This document shows positions 37,708 to 47,082 of a stretch of 64,000 nucleotides of DNA, one piece after another. The notes under the pieces are model-generated. The model saw nothing but the letters and a program-made list of their open reading frames with translations. It ran no database searches and had not been told where the DNA came from. The DNA lies in contig PUNE01000128.1 in NCBI GenBank assembly GCA_003551665.1, forward strand, positions 59,007 to 123,006. Reading direction: 5' to 3'. This stretch comes from Halobacteroidaceae bacterium (GTDB lineage Bacteria; Bacillota; Halanaerobiia; B1SED10-174). The position numbers were made by a program, and so were the translations under genes. Within the stretch, counting starts at the first letter, position 1. Each line of letters starts with the position of its first letter.

Positions 37708-38577
37708 ATGTCTGCAGGCCTTTACATTTCCGACCTGGACGGAACACTGCTGGATAATAAGGGCTACCTTTCTCCCTATGCCCGGGAGGAATTAAACCGG
37801 ATGCTGGAGGGTGGGCTTCATTTTACGATTGCCAGTGCCAGGAGCATTGTTTCCATCAGGAGAATCCTGGCGGGATTAAAAATCAATCTGCCCGTAATTG
37901 AATTTAATGGTTCATTTATCAGTGATTTTTCCACGGGGGAACATCTCCAGATTAATTCTATTAGTAGTGAAGTAAGCGAGGAGATACTCCTTGATCTTGC
38001 CTCATTCGGGCAACTGCCCCTGATCTCCTGTTTTGACGGGGAACGGGATCGCTTGTTTTACCTGCAAAAACGAAACCCCGGGGAAGAGTGGTACATTGGT
38101 CACCTAAAGGAAAAAAAGGATCCTCGGGTGAGTAAAGCTGATTCTCTGGAACAGGCCCTGGATGGAGAAGTCGTCTGTTTTACTGTTATCGACAGGGAAG
38201 AAAAATTACTGGACCTGACTCGAACTCTTGAAGAGAAGTATTCTGAACAGGTGGAAGTCCACCTGATAGAAAATCTCTATTCTCCGGGCTGGTACTGGCT
38301 TACAGTCCATGACCGCAGGGCAAGCAAGGACCAGGGAATCCTGGCCCTTACCCGCCTAACCGGTCACTCTCCAGAAGACCTTACTGTTTTCGGTGACAAT
38401 CTAAATGATCTGAAGATGTTTGCCCTGGCTGCCCGGGCAGTGGCAGTTGGGAATGCTCAGCCCCAGATAAAAGAAAAAGCAACTCATATAACCGGTACTA
38501 ACGAGGAGGACGGGGTAATAAAGTTTATCTTGGGTGATTTTTCCCCAAAGGAGGGTGGTTTTGATGGCCAAAATTAA
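37708..38577 (+). CDS. Cof-type HAD-IIB hydrolase
   Basis: ISDLDGTLLDNKGYLS, HFTIASARS, TVFGDNLNDLKMFALA. Confidence 0.93.
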   Translation: MSAGLYISDLDGTLLDNKGYLSPYAREELNRMLEGGLHFTIASARSIVSIRRILAGLKINLPVIEFNGSFISDFSTGEHLQINSISSEVSEEILLDLASFGQLPLISCFDGERDRLFYLQKRNPGEEWYIGHLKEKKDPRVSKADSLEQALDGEVVCFTVIDREEKLLDLTRTLEEKYSEQVEVHLIENLYSPGWYWLTVHDRRASKDQGILALTRLTGHSPEDLTVFGDNLNDLKMFALAARAVAVGNAQPQIKEKATHITGTNEEDGVIKFILGDFSPKEGGFDGQN

Positions 38578-39121
38578 ACCTGTGAAACTGAAACTTTCCC
38601 ATGGTGAACTGGAAATTTACTCCATCAAGCCCGAGGAAGCCGGAGAAGTTCTGAAATTCATGGAAGCTGTAACCCGGGAAACCGATTACCTGATAAGAGA
38701 ACCAGGCGAATTACAGCTTACAGAAGAAGCAGAAAAGGATTATATCAAAAAACAGATTAAAGAAGAGCGAGCCCTTTTCATCGGGGCCCGGGTAGGGAAT
38801 GAACTGGTAGGAACCCTGGGTTTTTCCAGTCCTCCCTTTGAGAGGTACAGCCACCGGGGTAGTTTTGGAATGGCAGTTAGTCGCCGCTACTGGAATTATG
38901 GAATTGGTAGCCACCTGGTACAAGCACTCCTTAAGTGGGCGGAGGAAATGGGAATGGAAAAAATTTCCCTGGAAGTTGATGCAGAAAACCTTCGGGCTAT
39001 CAAACTTTACCGCAAATTTGGTTTTGAACTGGAAGGCATTTTAAAGCAAAGCAAGAAGATGCTCTCTGGCGAATACCGGGATGAACTTCTGATGGCGAGA
39101 ATTCTAAACGAGAGGGATTAA
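38564..39121 (+). CDS. GNAT-family N-acetyltransferase
   Basis: GMAVSRRYWNYGIGSHLVQALLKWAEEMGMEKISLEVDAENLRAIKLYRKFGFELEG; start ATG 38564 after GGAGGGTGG. Confidence 0.92.
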   Translation: MAKIKPVKLKLSHGELEIYSIKPEEAGEVLKFMEAVTRETDYLIREPGELQLTEEAEKDYIKKQIKEERALFIGARVGNELVGTLGFSSPPFERYSHRGSFGMAVSRRYWNYGIGSHLVQALLKWAEEMGMEKISLEVDAENLRAIKLYRKFGFELEGILKQSKKMLSGEYRDELLMARILNERD

Positions 39122-39411
39122 CTGCAGAGGGATTGAGGTAGTTTTTTGATGGGTTTTTATGCCAGGTTTTTCCAGGGGAATGAGAACTTTTTAGAGGGAA
39201 ATAGGATTTCCCGTAGAAGAAAGTCATATTATGATATTAACTTAATGATGCGATAAATTACTTTTTTGCGCGGATTTTTTGCCTTAATAAGTATTGCAAT
39301 TTAATTTGGACATAAAAAATAATACCAAGACAAAACGTAGCCTGGTAGAAGTAATCTGGGCTTAATTTTTGGCCTTTTTTAAATCAATATTTTTTATTTA
39401 ATGCTTTAATA

Positions 39412-39429
39412 TGTTCAAAAAAAAGAACA
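39412..39429. promoter_or_regulatory. Inverted repeat, possible enhancer site
   Basis: TGTTC-AAAAAAAA-GAACA, about 75-90 bp upstream of the sigma54 promoter. Confidence 0.4.
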
Positions 39430-39499
39430 GTTTTGTCCTGGAGATGTTCAACTCAATTAACAGTTTTTCTCCCAGAGGCTATAAAACAGGCAGTTAAAA

Positions 39500-39515
39500 C
39501 GGCACAGTATTTGCT
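39500..39515 (+). promoter_or_regulatory. Sigma54 (-24/-12) promoter of oligopeptide operon 2
   Basis: CGGCACAGTATTTGCT; shares GGCAC-R-GTATTTGCTT with the promoter at 5919; GG/GC spacing correct. Confidence 0.8.
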
Positions 39516-39674
39516 TCTTAAACTCAGTAATATGTAAAAATGTTTCTTGGGAAGGAGGGATTGAAAAATATTTTTTTCCTGGCGAAAGTTGGGGATAGGG
39601 AGAATGTTTTAAGTCCATGCCGGGCCTGTCCAGAATGGGGTTGTGTGGGCTAATACAACTAAGGAGGTTTTTGC

Positions 39675-41183
39675 GTGAAAAAGAATGGCCTTTTATCAAG
39701 AGTTGGCCTTCTGTTACTGGTCGGGATTTTTGTCTTTTCCTTTACTGTTTCGGCAGATGAACTGAGATGGGGAAGGGGAACTGACGCAACCAGCCTGGAT
39801 CCCCGAACCGTTCGAGATGTTTATTCCTGGGAAATGCATATGTTAATATTTAACTCCCTGATTTATTTTGACGATCAAATGCAGGTGCAACTGGACCTGG
39901 CAAAAAGCCTGGAATTTCCAGACGATACCACCTACCTCTTCGAACTGCATCAGGGTGTTAAATTTCATGATGGAGAAGAACTGACTGCCGAAGATGTTGT
40001 TTATACTTTTGAAACCATGCTTGATGAAGAGTTTGGGTCCCCGTATCGGGGAAGATTGAGCCCAATTACTTCAGTAAAGGCTCTCGACGATTATACCGTA
40101 GAAATCAAAGTTGACGAACCCAATGCCCCATTTATCTTTGAACTTGATGTCTATATTGTACCCAAGCATATTGCTCCTGATAAAATGGATAAAGAAGGCG
40201 GCTTTGCCCACGAACCCATAGGATCTGGACCTTTTGTTTTAAAAGAATGGAGACCTAATGACAGACTGGAATTCGAAAGATTCGATGATTACTGGGAAGG
40301 CCCGGCTAAGCTGAGCAAGATAACTGTAATTGAAATTCCTGAAGCAGACGTAAGAATGACTGAAATCAGGGGAGGAAACCTGGATTTAACTTCAGTCCCC
40401 GCCCGTTATCTGCCTGACTTCCAGGAAGACCCTGACTATACCGTTGGACAGTATACAACTTTGAACTGGTTCCCGATCTGGATTCAGCATACCCATGAGA
40501 TTCTTTCTGATGTCCGCGTCCGCCAGGCTCTTGCCTATGCAACCAATGTTGAAGAAATTGTAGAGCACGTCTATTATCCGACGGGTCTTCCCTCAATTGG
40601 GCCCATAATTCCCGGGACCTGGGCAGAAGCACCGGAAGTTATCCGGCGCTATGACTACAATCCAGAAAAAGCCAAGGAATTACTTGCTGAAGCAGGCTAC
40701 CCCGATGGATTTGAGATTGAGTTGCGCTGCTCATCAGGTGATGCCAATACCCAGTTCGGAGAAATCCTTCGCCAGCAGTGGCTGCTTATTGGTGTTGATT
40801 TAAATGTTAACCAGACCGAGTGGTCAACCTATGCCTCTGATCTGGTTTCCAGCAACTATCAACTGGCTTATTCCGGAGTGGTAAACCAGTACGATCCCGA
40901 TATTCATTTAAGCCGCTTTGTTTCTGGAGCAATTAATGGTGGGAATCACCTCAACTATGTGAATCCAGAAATGGATGAAGTAGTGTATGGAGCCAGGACA
41001 ATTATTGATGACCAGGAAAAAAGAGCAGAATTATATCGGGAAGCGCAGAGGATTTTTTCTGAAGATCTCCCGGCAATCCCAATTCGCCACAGTATTTTGA
41101 GTATGGTATGGAATGCTGATTTGGAGTTTGATTTCAGAAGAGGTGTTGAATATAGAACTCTGAATGAAGCCTACTGGAAATAA
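39675..41183 (+). CDS. Peptide ABC transporter substrate-binding protein (family 5)
   Basis: Signal peptide; ATSLDPRTVRDVYSWEMHMLIFNSLIYF; VRVRQALAYATNVEEIV; SD AAGGAGGT. Confidence 0.93.
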   Translation: MKKNGLLSRVGLLLLVGIFVFSFTVSADELRWGRGTDATSLDPRTVRDVYSWEMHMLIFNSLIYFDDQMQVQLDLAKSLEFPDDTTYLFELHQGVKFHDGEELTAEDVVYTFETMLDEEFGSPYRGRLSPITSVKALDDYTVEIKVDEPNAPFIFELDVYIVPKHIAPDKMDKEGGFAHEPIGSGPFVLKEWRPNDRLEFERFDDYWEGPAKLSKITVIEIPEADVRMTEIRGGNLDLTSVPARYLPDFQEDPDYTVGQYTTLNWFPIWIQHTHEILSDVRVRQALAYATNVEEIVEHVYYPTGLPSIGPIIPGTWAEAPEVIRRYDYNPEKAKELLAEAGYPDGFEIELRCSSGDANTQFGEILRQQWLLIGVDLNVNQTEWSTYASDLVSSNYQLAYSGVVNQYDPDIHLSRFVSGAINGGNHLNYVNPEMDEVVYGARTIIDDQEKRAELYREAQRIFSEDLPAIPIRHSILSMVWNADLEFDFRRGVEYRTLNEAYWK

Positions 41184-41197
41184 ATAAATGCAGTAAA

Positions 41198-41232
41198 AAG
41201 GGAAGGGCAGGGTTACTCCCTGCCTTTCCCTT
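41198..41232 (+). other. Intercistronic hairpin between SBP and permease genes
   Basis: AAGGGAAGGGCAGGG-TTACT-CCCTGCCTTTCCCTT; no immediate T-tract. Confidence 0.75.
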
Positions 41233-41256
41233 AACACATTTTTCAGAGGTGGTTCT

Positions 41257-42177
41257 ATGTATGTATATATTTTGAAACGTTTAATGCAGGCCATTCCAGT
41301 TCTTTTTTTGGTAACAATTATTGTATTTTCCATGATGTTTATCCTCCCGGGCTGCCCTGCCAGAACCATGCTGGGAGAGGAAGCAACTCCCCAGGAAGTG
41401 GCAAGTTTAAGACGGGCGATGGGCCTGGAAAGACCGATAGTGGTTCAGTATGCGGAATGGGTGGGTAACCTTTTGCGGGGGGATTTTGGGCGTTCTTTAC
41501 AGGATGGCAGGCTGGTTTTTCCCACTTTAATCAGTCGCCTCCCTGCTACCATTGAATTATTAATTGCTTCTCTTATTGTTTCCTTCACAATTGGAATTCC
41601 CATCGGAATAATCTCTTCTTTGCGCAGGAATAAACCCTCAGATATTTTTGCCCGGATTTTTGCTTTACTGGGAATATCCATGCCTAATTTTTGGGTGGGG
41701 TTAATGCTTATTTTGATTTTTTCCTATCATTTGCAATGGCTTCCGGCGACAGGCAGGGGGACAATTGCCAATCTCATTTTACCTGCAATTGCCCTGGGTA
41801 CAGCATCTGCGGGTTTGATCACTCGCTTAATGCGGTCCACAATGCTGGAAGTAATTGGACTTGATTATATTCGGACAGCAAGGGCCAAGGGACTCCGACA
41901 ATCCATTGTTGTTTACAAGCATGCCCTGAAAAATGCCCTGCTTCCAGTTCTGACAGTAGTTGGGCTGCAGATGGGGTATGGGCTTGGTGGTTCGGTAATA
42001 ACCGAAACGGTTTTTGCTTACCCTGGCATAGGAAGGTTTGCATACCAGAGGTTGATGCAAAGGGATTTTCCAATGATAATGGGCAACCTGCTTTTATTTG
42101 CGATTATGTTTATAGTCATTAACATTATTATTGATATCCTATACGGTTTTTTAGATCCAAGAATCCGCTATGACTGA
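41257..42177 (+). CDS. Peptide ABC transporter permease (DppB type)
   Basis: RSTMLEVIGLDYIRTARAKGLRQSIVVYKHALKNALLPVLTVVGLQMG. Confidence 0.93.
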   Translation: MYVYILKRLMQAIPVLFLVTIIVFSMMFILPGCPARTMLGEEATPQEVASLRRAMGLERPIVVQYAEWVGNLLRGDFGRSLQDGRLVFPTLISRLPATIELLIASLIVSFTIGIPIGIISSLRRNKPSDIFARIFALLGISMPNFWVGLMLILIFSYHLQWLPATGRGTIANLILPAIALGTASAGLITRLMRSTMLEVIGLDYIRTARAKGLRQSIVVYKHALKNALLPVLTVVGLQMGYGLGGSVITETVFAYPGIGRFAYQRLMQRDFPMIMGNLLLFAIMFIVINIIIDILYGFLDPRIRYD

Positions 42178-42196
42178 TCAGGAAAAATCTTAAAGG

Positions 42197-43090
42197 GTGA
42201 TGCTTATGGAAAAATATGAAGATAAGCTGAAAGCTGTTTCTGCGGATGTCCAGGGTCTCCGAACAGGAACCTTTAAAAGGCTTTTGAGAAACCCAACCGC
42301 CTTAATTGGGATGATAATTATAGGTTTTGCTGTTTTTGTTGCCATTTTTGCCCCCTATCTTGCTCCCTATGATCCTTTTGCCATGTCTTTACCCCGTAGC
42401 CATGAACCCCCCAGCCTGGAGCACCCCCTGGGAACTGATTTTTTTGGGCGGGATATTTTAAGCAGGATCATTCATGGCACCAGGATCTCCCTGGTGATGG
42501 GAGTTATAGTAGTTGCTATCAGAGCAGGAATTGGGATCATCCTGGGTCTAATTGCCGGTTTTTACCGGGGAATAGTCGAATCCTTTATAATGCGCTTTAC
42601 AGATGCGGTAATTGCCTTTCCGGCAATTGTTCTGGCTCTTGCTATTATGGCTTTTAGAGGTCAGGGGTTATTTAATGTTATGATTGCCCTCTCAGTTGTG
42701 GGCTGGACAGGTTATGCAAGATTGGTGAGGGGAGAAGTTCTTTCCCTGAGAGAGAGGGAATATATAACTGCTGCCCGGGCCCTGGGTATGAGGGATTTCC
42801 GGATTATTTTCCGGCACATTCTTCCCAACTGTTTTGCTTCCATTGTTATTTTTGCAACAGTGGGAATTGCCGCCCCAATTATCAGTGAGGCGGGATTAAG
42901 CTTTTTGGGACTTGGTGCCAGGTCAGACCAGGTAACCTGGGGTTTTATGCTCTCAACGGGACGGCAGTATTTGCGTGATGCCTGGTGGACGGTAACATTC
43001 CCCGGTCTGGCCATAATGGTGGTAGTCCTGGGTTTCAATCTCCTGGGAGATGGCCTGCGGGATGTCCTGGACCCAAGGTTGAGGGAATAG
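42197..43090 (+). CDS. Peptide ABC transporter permease (DppC type)
   Basis: HPLGTDFFGRDILSRIIHGTRISLVMG and REREYITAARALGMRDFRIIFRHILPN; ATG 42206 also plausible. Confidence 0.92.
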   Translation: MMLMEKYEDKLKAVSADVQGLRTGTFKRLLRNPTALIGMIIIGFAVFVAIFAPYLAPYDPFAMSLPRSHEPPSLEHPLGTDFFGRDILSRIIHGTRISLVMGVIVVAIRAGIGIILGLIAGFYRGIVESFIMRFTDAVIAFPAIVLALAIMAFRGQGLFNVMIALSVVGWTGYARLVRGEVLSLREREYITAARALGMRDFRIIFRHILPNCFASIVIFATVGIAAPIISEAGLSFLGLGARSDQVTWGFMLSTGRQYLRDAWWTVTFPGLAIMVVVLGFNLLGDGLRDVLDPRLRE

Positions 43091-43121
43091 GCAAAACTAA
43101 AAAGGTTAATTAAAAGGGATT

Positions 43122-43168
43122 AAGACCCCCGTGGATAAATAAAAGACTAACGGGAGTCTTTTTCTTTT
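43122..43168 (+). terminator. Terminator of oligopeptide operon 2
   Basis: AAGACCCCCGT ... ACGGGAGTCTT then TTTCTTTTC. Confidence 0.7.
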
Positions 43169-43532
43169 CTCAGGGGGTAAAAAGCAAAGAATGTAAATTA
43201 AGGTTTTGTTTAAGAGCTTTAGGGAAGGATAACCTCCTGATAATTAGATTGATAAACCTTTTTATTTGAGGGCACTTGTGTTCTCTTTTTGAAACGATTA
43301 ATGGGGATTTTTTCCTGTAGAAATTTTTTCGAAAATGATTTATTATTTTTTTAAGGTGATTTATTTGCCGGAATGTTATTTGGAGCATTAGGAATTTGTT
43401 TTAAATTTTCTCAATCCAGTTGCACCCAGAACGGGAATTGATCCTTTTCTCTACTGGGCTTTTCTTTCCTCTTGAACAGGGTGAATCAATTTTTTGGCCC
43501 AATGAACCTATAAAAAGGCAGGGTTGGTAAAT

Positions 43533-44078
43533 ATGGGACGCTATAAAAGCCAGATAATGGTCGTTCTCGGTTTGTTTTTAGCAATTTTAATTGCTGTTGT
43601 TGCCTTCCTGGGGGGAGTAAAAGTTGACGTGGAGATAACCGTTGTTCCCCCGGGAGCTGGAGAGGTTGAAGGCCAGGGGGAATATGGTTCGGGAAAAAGG
43701 GTTGTCCTCAAGGCCCACCCGGAAGAAGGATATGTTTTTTACCAGTGGGTTCAAAAAGGAGAGAGGTTCGCCAGAGACCCGGAACACGCTTTCCAGATCT
43801 GGGAGAATAAAAGGCTGGAAGCTCAGTTTTTGACCATTGAAGGAGTTCTCCAGGACCACATTCAGATTTCTTCCCGCCCGGAAAATGGAGGAACTGTTGA
43901 AGTTGAAACCTATAATGCCCATCCCAGCAAGATTCTATTGACTGCAATTGCAGAGGAAGGTTATGATTTTACTGGCTGGGAGGTTGATGGGGAAAAAGTC
44001 AAAACGAAATTGCAGTATGTAGCGAATATCCACGAGAAAAAAGATATTATTGCTGAGTTCACTGAAGTTGAAGAATAA
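43533..44078 (+). CDS. Membrane-anchored protein with InlB B-repeat-like domains
   Basis: N-terminal TM; two repeats of type V.PPGAGEVEGQGEYGSGKRVVLKAHPEEGYVFYQWV. Confidence 0.7.
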   Translation: MGRYKSQIMVVLGLFLAILIAVVAFLGGVKVDVEITVVPPGAGEVEGQGEYGSGKRVVLKAHPEEGYVFYQWVQKGERFARDPEHAFQIWENKRLEAQFLTIEGVLQDHIQISSRPENGGTVEVETYNAHPSKILLTAIAEEGYDFTGWEVDGEKVKTKLQYVANIHEKKDIIAEFTEVEE

Positions 44079-44373
44079 TAGATTTTTAAAGTCATTACTC
44101 TAAAAACAAATTCTTTCCAGCCCTGCTCTGCAGGGTTTTTATTTTCGAACAAAATCTGGTGGGATTTTTTCAAGAAATCAATCCTTAACCTAAAAAAAAT
44201 TAGAAAAAAATTAAAAAATTGAAATAAAACTATAAAAAATTCAATAAAAAAAATGGTTTTTAAAGTTTGCGAAGAATAATATAGGCAAGGAATGGTGTAA
44301 TTAACAAATAAAAATTCTTTTCTCCTCCCGGAAAGCTCATTACAAGGGGAAAGAGGAGTGTAAATAGGGGTTT

Positions 44374-44942
44374 TGATCTAAAGGAAATAGGTCCGGAAGA
44401 GCTGGAAGACTACGGCAGTGTTTCAATAGCCTTTTTTGCTGATTCCTTCCTGGAGGTAATTCCCCTGGAAAAGGGACTCGGGGGGAATTAGGCTGGAGGA
44501 AAAGAAACTGGATAAGACCGTTTACATAGATCAGGATCAGAACCCTGGTCTGCGCCCCACAAACTGGGAAGGTGAATTTGATCTGGGTAACTGGAGTTTC
44601 TGGCTGGCAGGAGAAGGGAAAACCCCCGTGGGTGGGATTACCCTGGCCTATTCCACTCCAGGCGTTAATATGTTGGAAGGGCGGAGGGACCTGGGAGTTA
44701 TCTGGGATCTCAGGATTGCCCCTGGTTATAGAAAGAGGGGCCTGGGGAGAAAACTTTTCCCACTTGCTCTGACGAGGGCGGAAGAACTGGCCTGCTCCCT
44801 GGTTAAGGTAGAAACTAAAAATACCAATCCCGGGGCCTGCCATTTTTATGGGGCAATGGGAGGAGAGTTGGGTGTAATCAATCGCTTTGCTTATGGGGAC
44901 GGAAAAAGAGAAACCATGCTTGTCTGGTATTACCATCTATAG
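44374..44942 (+). pseudogene. Frameshifted GNAT acetyltransferase (streptothricin acetyltransferase-like)
   Basis: Frame A: FDLKEIGPEELEDYGSVSIAFFADSFLEVIPLEKGLGGN*. One extra A at GGGGGGAATTAGG; removing it restores GLGGIRLEEKKLDKTVYIDQDQ...VIWDLRIAPGYRKRGLGRKLFPLALTRAEELACSLVKVETKNTNPGACHFY. Confidence 0.75.
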
Positions 44943-44952
44943 GGGGGATATT

Positions 44953-45714
44953 TTGCAGGATCTGGAATTTGCAGTAGAAGGTCTTGATCTCGATAAAAAA
45001 ACCATTCTTGATGCAGCAGTGGGGGCCGGTAAAGCCACGGCTTTCTGGGCTGAAAAAATCTCCCAGGGCGGTTTTTCATCCAGGATAATCGGTGTAGACA
45101 TTGACCTCCCTTCCTGCTGGAGAAAAAAAATAGAAGAGCGCCTTGGAGATCATAAAAATTACGTAGAACTAATAGAGGGAGATATATTCCACCTTGATTT
45201 TTTGGAAAATGAATCGATAGATATAATAAACTGTGCTGATACAATCATTTTTTTAAATGAAAAACCCCTTCGGCTTTTGCAGGCTTTTCGGGAATTCAGG
45301 AGGGTCCTGGTTCCTGGAGGCAATTTAATAATTACCTCGGAATATTCTGGTAAGGATATGGGAGTAAATGAAGGGCAGTGGCGCCGCTGGCAGTTAAGCA
45401 AAAGCATTTTCGAATTAATGGGAAAAACCTGGTCCCAGGAACCCGAACCCCAAGAGATAAGGGGAGCATTGGAAATAATGGGCTTTACTATAACCGGGGA
45501 GCGGGATTTCCCTGCCAAAAGAATAGAAAATTTTCGGGAAGTAATGGATGAATGGAAAAATGATATGACTGAGAGTGTGGAAAAACTGCCCTGGGATGAT
45601 AAATTTCGCCAAACAATTAGGGAAGAGGTTAAAAAGGTTTATCAAGGGGTGCTAAAGGAAGGTTACCTTTTAGGGCCCGCGAAATTTATAATCAAAGCCA
45701 GAAAAGGTTCTTAG
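44953..45714 (+). CDS. Class I SAM-dependent methyltransferase
   Basis: KTILDAAVGAGKATAFWAEK and FREFRRVLVPGGNLIITSEY; TTG start at 44953 after GGGGGGA. Confidence 0.82.
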   Translation: MQDLEFAVEGLDLDKKTILDAAVGAGKATAFWAEKISQGGFSSRIIGVDIDLPSCWRKKIEERLGDHKNYVELIEGDIFHLDFLENESIDIINCADTIIFLNEKPLRLLQAFREFRRVLVPGGNLIITSEYSGKDMGVNEGQWRRWQLSKSIFELMGKTWSQEPEPQEIRGALEIMGFTITGERDFPAKRIENFREVMDEWKNDMTESVEKLPWDDKFRQTIREEVKKVYQGVLKEGYLLGPAKFIIKARKGS

Positions 45715-45730
45715 AAAGGAGCTGATTGCC

Positions 45731-46495
45731 TTGGGTAACTGGGTTGAGGTGGCCCTTGAAACCAATGGCCGGGGTTTTTTGGGTCATATAGTAAATTTGC
45801 CGGGAGCTTTCGTCCGGGGAAGAACCAGGTACGAAGCCCTGAAAAAGGTTCCCTATGAAGCTGAGCGTTACCTGGCCTGGGCAGAAAAATTCCCCGAATG
45901 CCAGAAAATAATTGACTATTTTGGGACTTCCAGTGCCTTCAAAGACCAGGGGCTGGACATTGTCCAGGTTCACAGGACCCAGTTAATGGTTGAAGATGCG
46001 GATTCAGATATTTTAATAAACACCGACCGGGGCGATCTTTCCCGGGAAGAGTTTTACCTTTTTCGGGACCTGATAACTCGCTCGGGGGATGATGTTTATG
46101 CTCTGTCCCGGGAAACAACTGACCCTTCCTGGAGTGATCCCCGGCGGGAGGGGAAGACCTTTTACGGTAAAAGACCTGCAAGTATTAAGGAAACAATGGC
46201 CCATATTGACCAGGTGCAGGACTTTTACATCTCCAGGATTGGTATTGAACCAGAACATAGAGGGGGGTTTTTGGAAAGAAGAGATTTCTGCATGGAAAAA
46301 CTGGGGGAAAGATTTGAGCAAACAGGTAGGGGGAGGGTGTACAGGGTTGACGGGGAAGACTGGACTTTGAAAAAGGTGCTTCGCCGGTTCCTGTGGCATG
46401 ACCGGATTCATGCTCGGGCAATGGTCAGGATTCTCCAGGTCCAGCAGGAAAGTGGTCTTGTAAATAACTTTAACGACCCCTTCAATTTTTTCTAG
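45731..46495 (+). CDS. HicB-like N-terminal domain fused to a DinB-like domain
   Basis: GRGFLGHIVNLPGAFVRGRTRYEALKKVP then a C-terminal helical region with FLWHDRIHARAMVRIL. Confidence 0.6.
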   Translation: MGNWVEVALETNGRGFLGHIVNLPGAFVRGRTRYEALKKVPYEAERYLAWAEKFPECQKIIDYFGTSSAFKDQGLDIVQVHRTQLMVEDADSDILINTDRGDLSREEFYLFRDLITRSGDDVYALSRETTDPSWSDPRREGKTFYGKRPASIKETMAHIDQVQDFYISRIGIEPEHRGGFLERRDFCMEKLGERFEQTGRGRVYRVDGEDWTLKKVLRRFLWHDRIHARAMVRILQVQQESGLVNNFNDPFNFF

Positions 46496-46506
46496 GAGGC
46501 AACAAG

Positions 46507-47082
46507 ATGGGCGGAGCAACCTATCGGAGGGCAGGGCCGGAAGATTTACCAAAAACAGCAGATATCTACATTAGCTGTTTGCGCCACGATTACAGCTTTT
46601 TACCGGAAAAATATCTGGCCGAGCTCGACAGGGAAAAAGAAGTGCAGTACTGTAGAGAATGGATAAAAAAAGACAATACCCACAATCTGATCCTCCTGGC
46701 AATTTTTAAGGGGGATATAGCGGGTTATGTTTCTACAGGTCTTAATACTGAAGAACCCCAAGAATTCCCCGGAGAACTGACTGGTCTTTTTGTGCACCCC
46801 GATTTTCGGGGACTTGGCCTGGGCCTTGGTTTAATGCGGGGGGCGGCAGGGATTTTTTTAGAGCTGGGTATAGAAAAATTTGTAGTTTATAACTTCCGAA
46901 GAAGCAGGGCCAATAGGTTTTACCGGGATCTGGGGGGCATCCTTTTAAATACTGAAACCCAAAAGCCGGGCGGAATGCCCCTGCTTACAGATGTTTTTGG
47001 GTTTGAAGCAGAAAAGATTTTTAGGATAACTGGCCGGGGAAAAAAACGGCCAAAAGAATCTGGAAAGGTTGGAATGGAGTGA
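46507..47082 (+). CDS. GNAT-family N-acetyltransferase
   Basis: ELTGLFVHPDFRGLGLGLGLMRGAAGIFLELGIEKFVVYNFRRSRANRFYRDLGG. Confidence 0.88.
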   Translation: MGGATYRRAGPEDLPKTADIYISCLRHDYSFLPEKYLAELDREKEVQYCREWIKKDNTHNLILLAIFKGDIAGYVSTGLNTEEPQEFPGELTGLFVHPDFRGLGLGLGLMRGAAGIFLELGIEKFVVYNFRRSRANRFYRDLGGILLNTETQKPGGMPLLTDVFGFEAEKIFRITGRGKKRPKESGKVGME

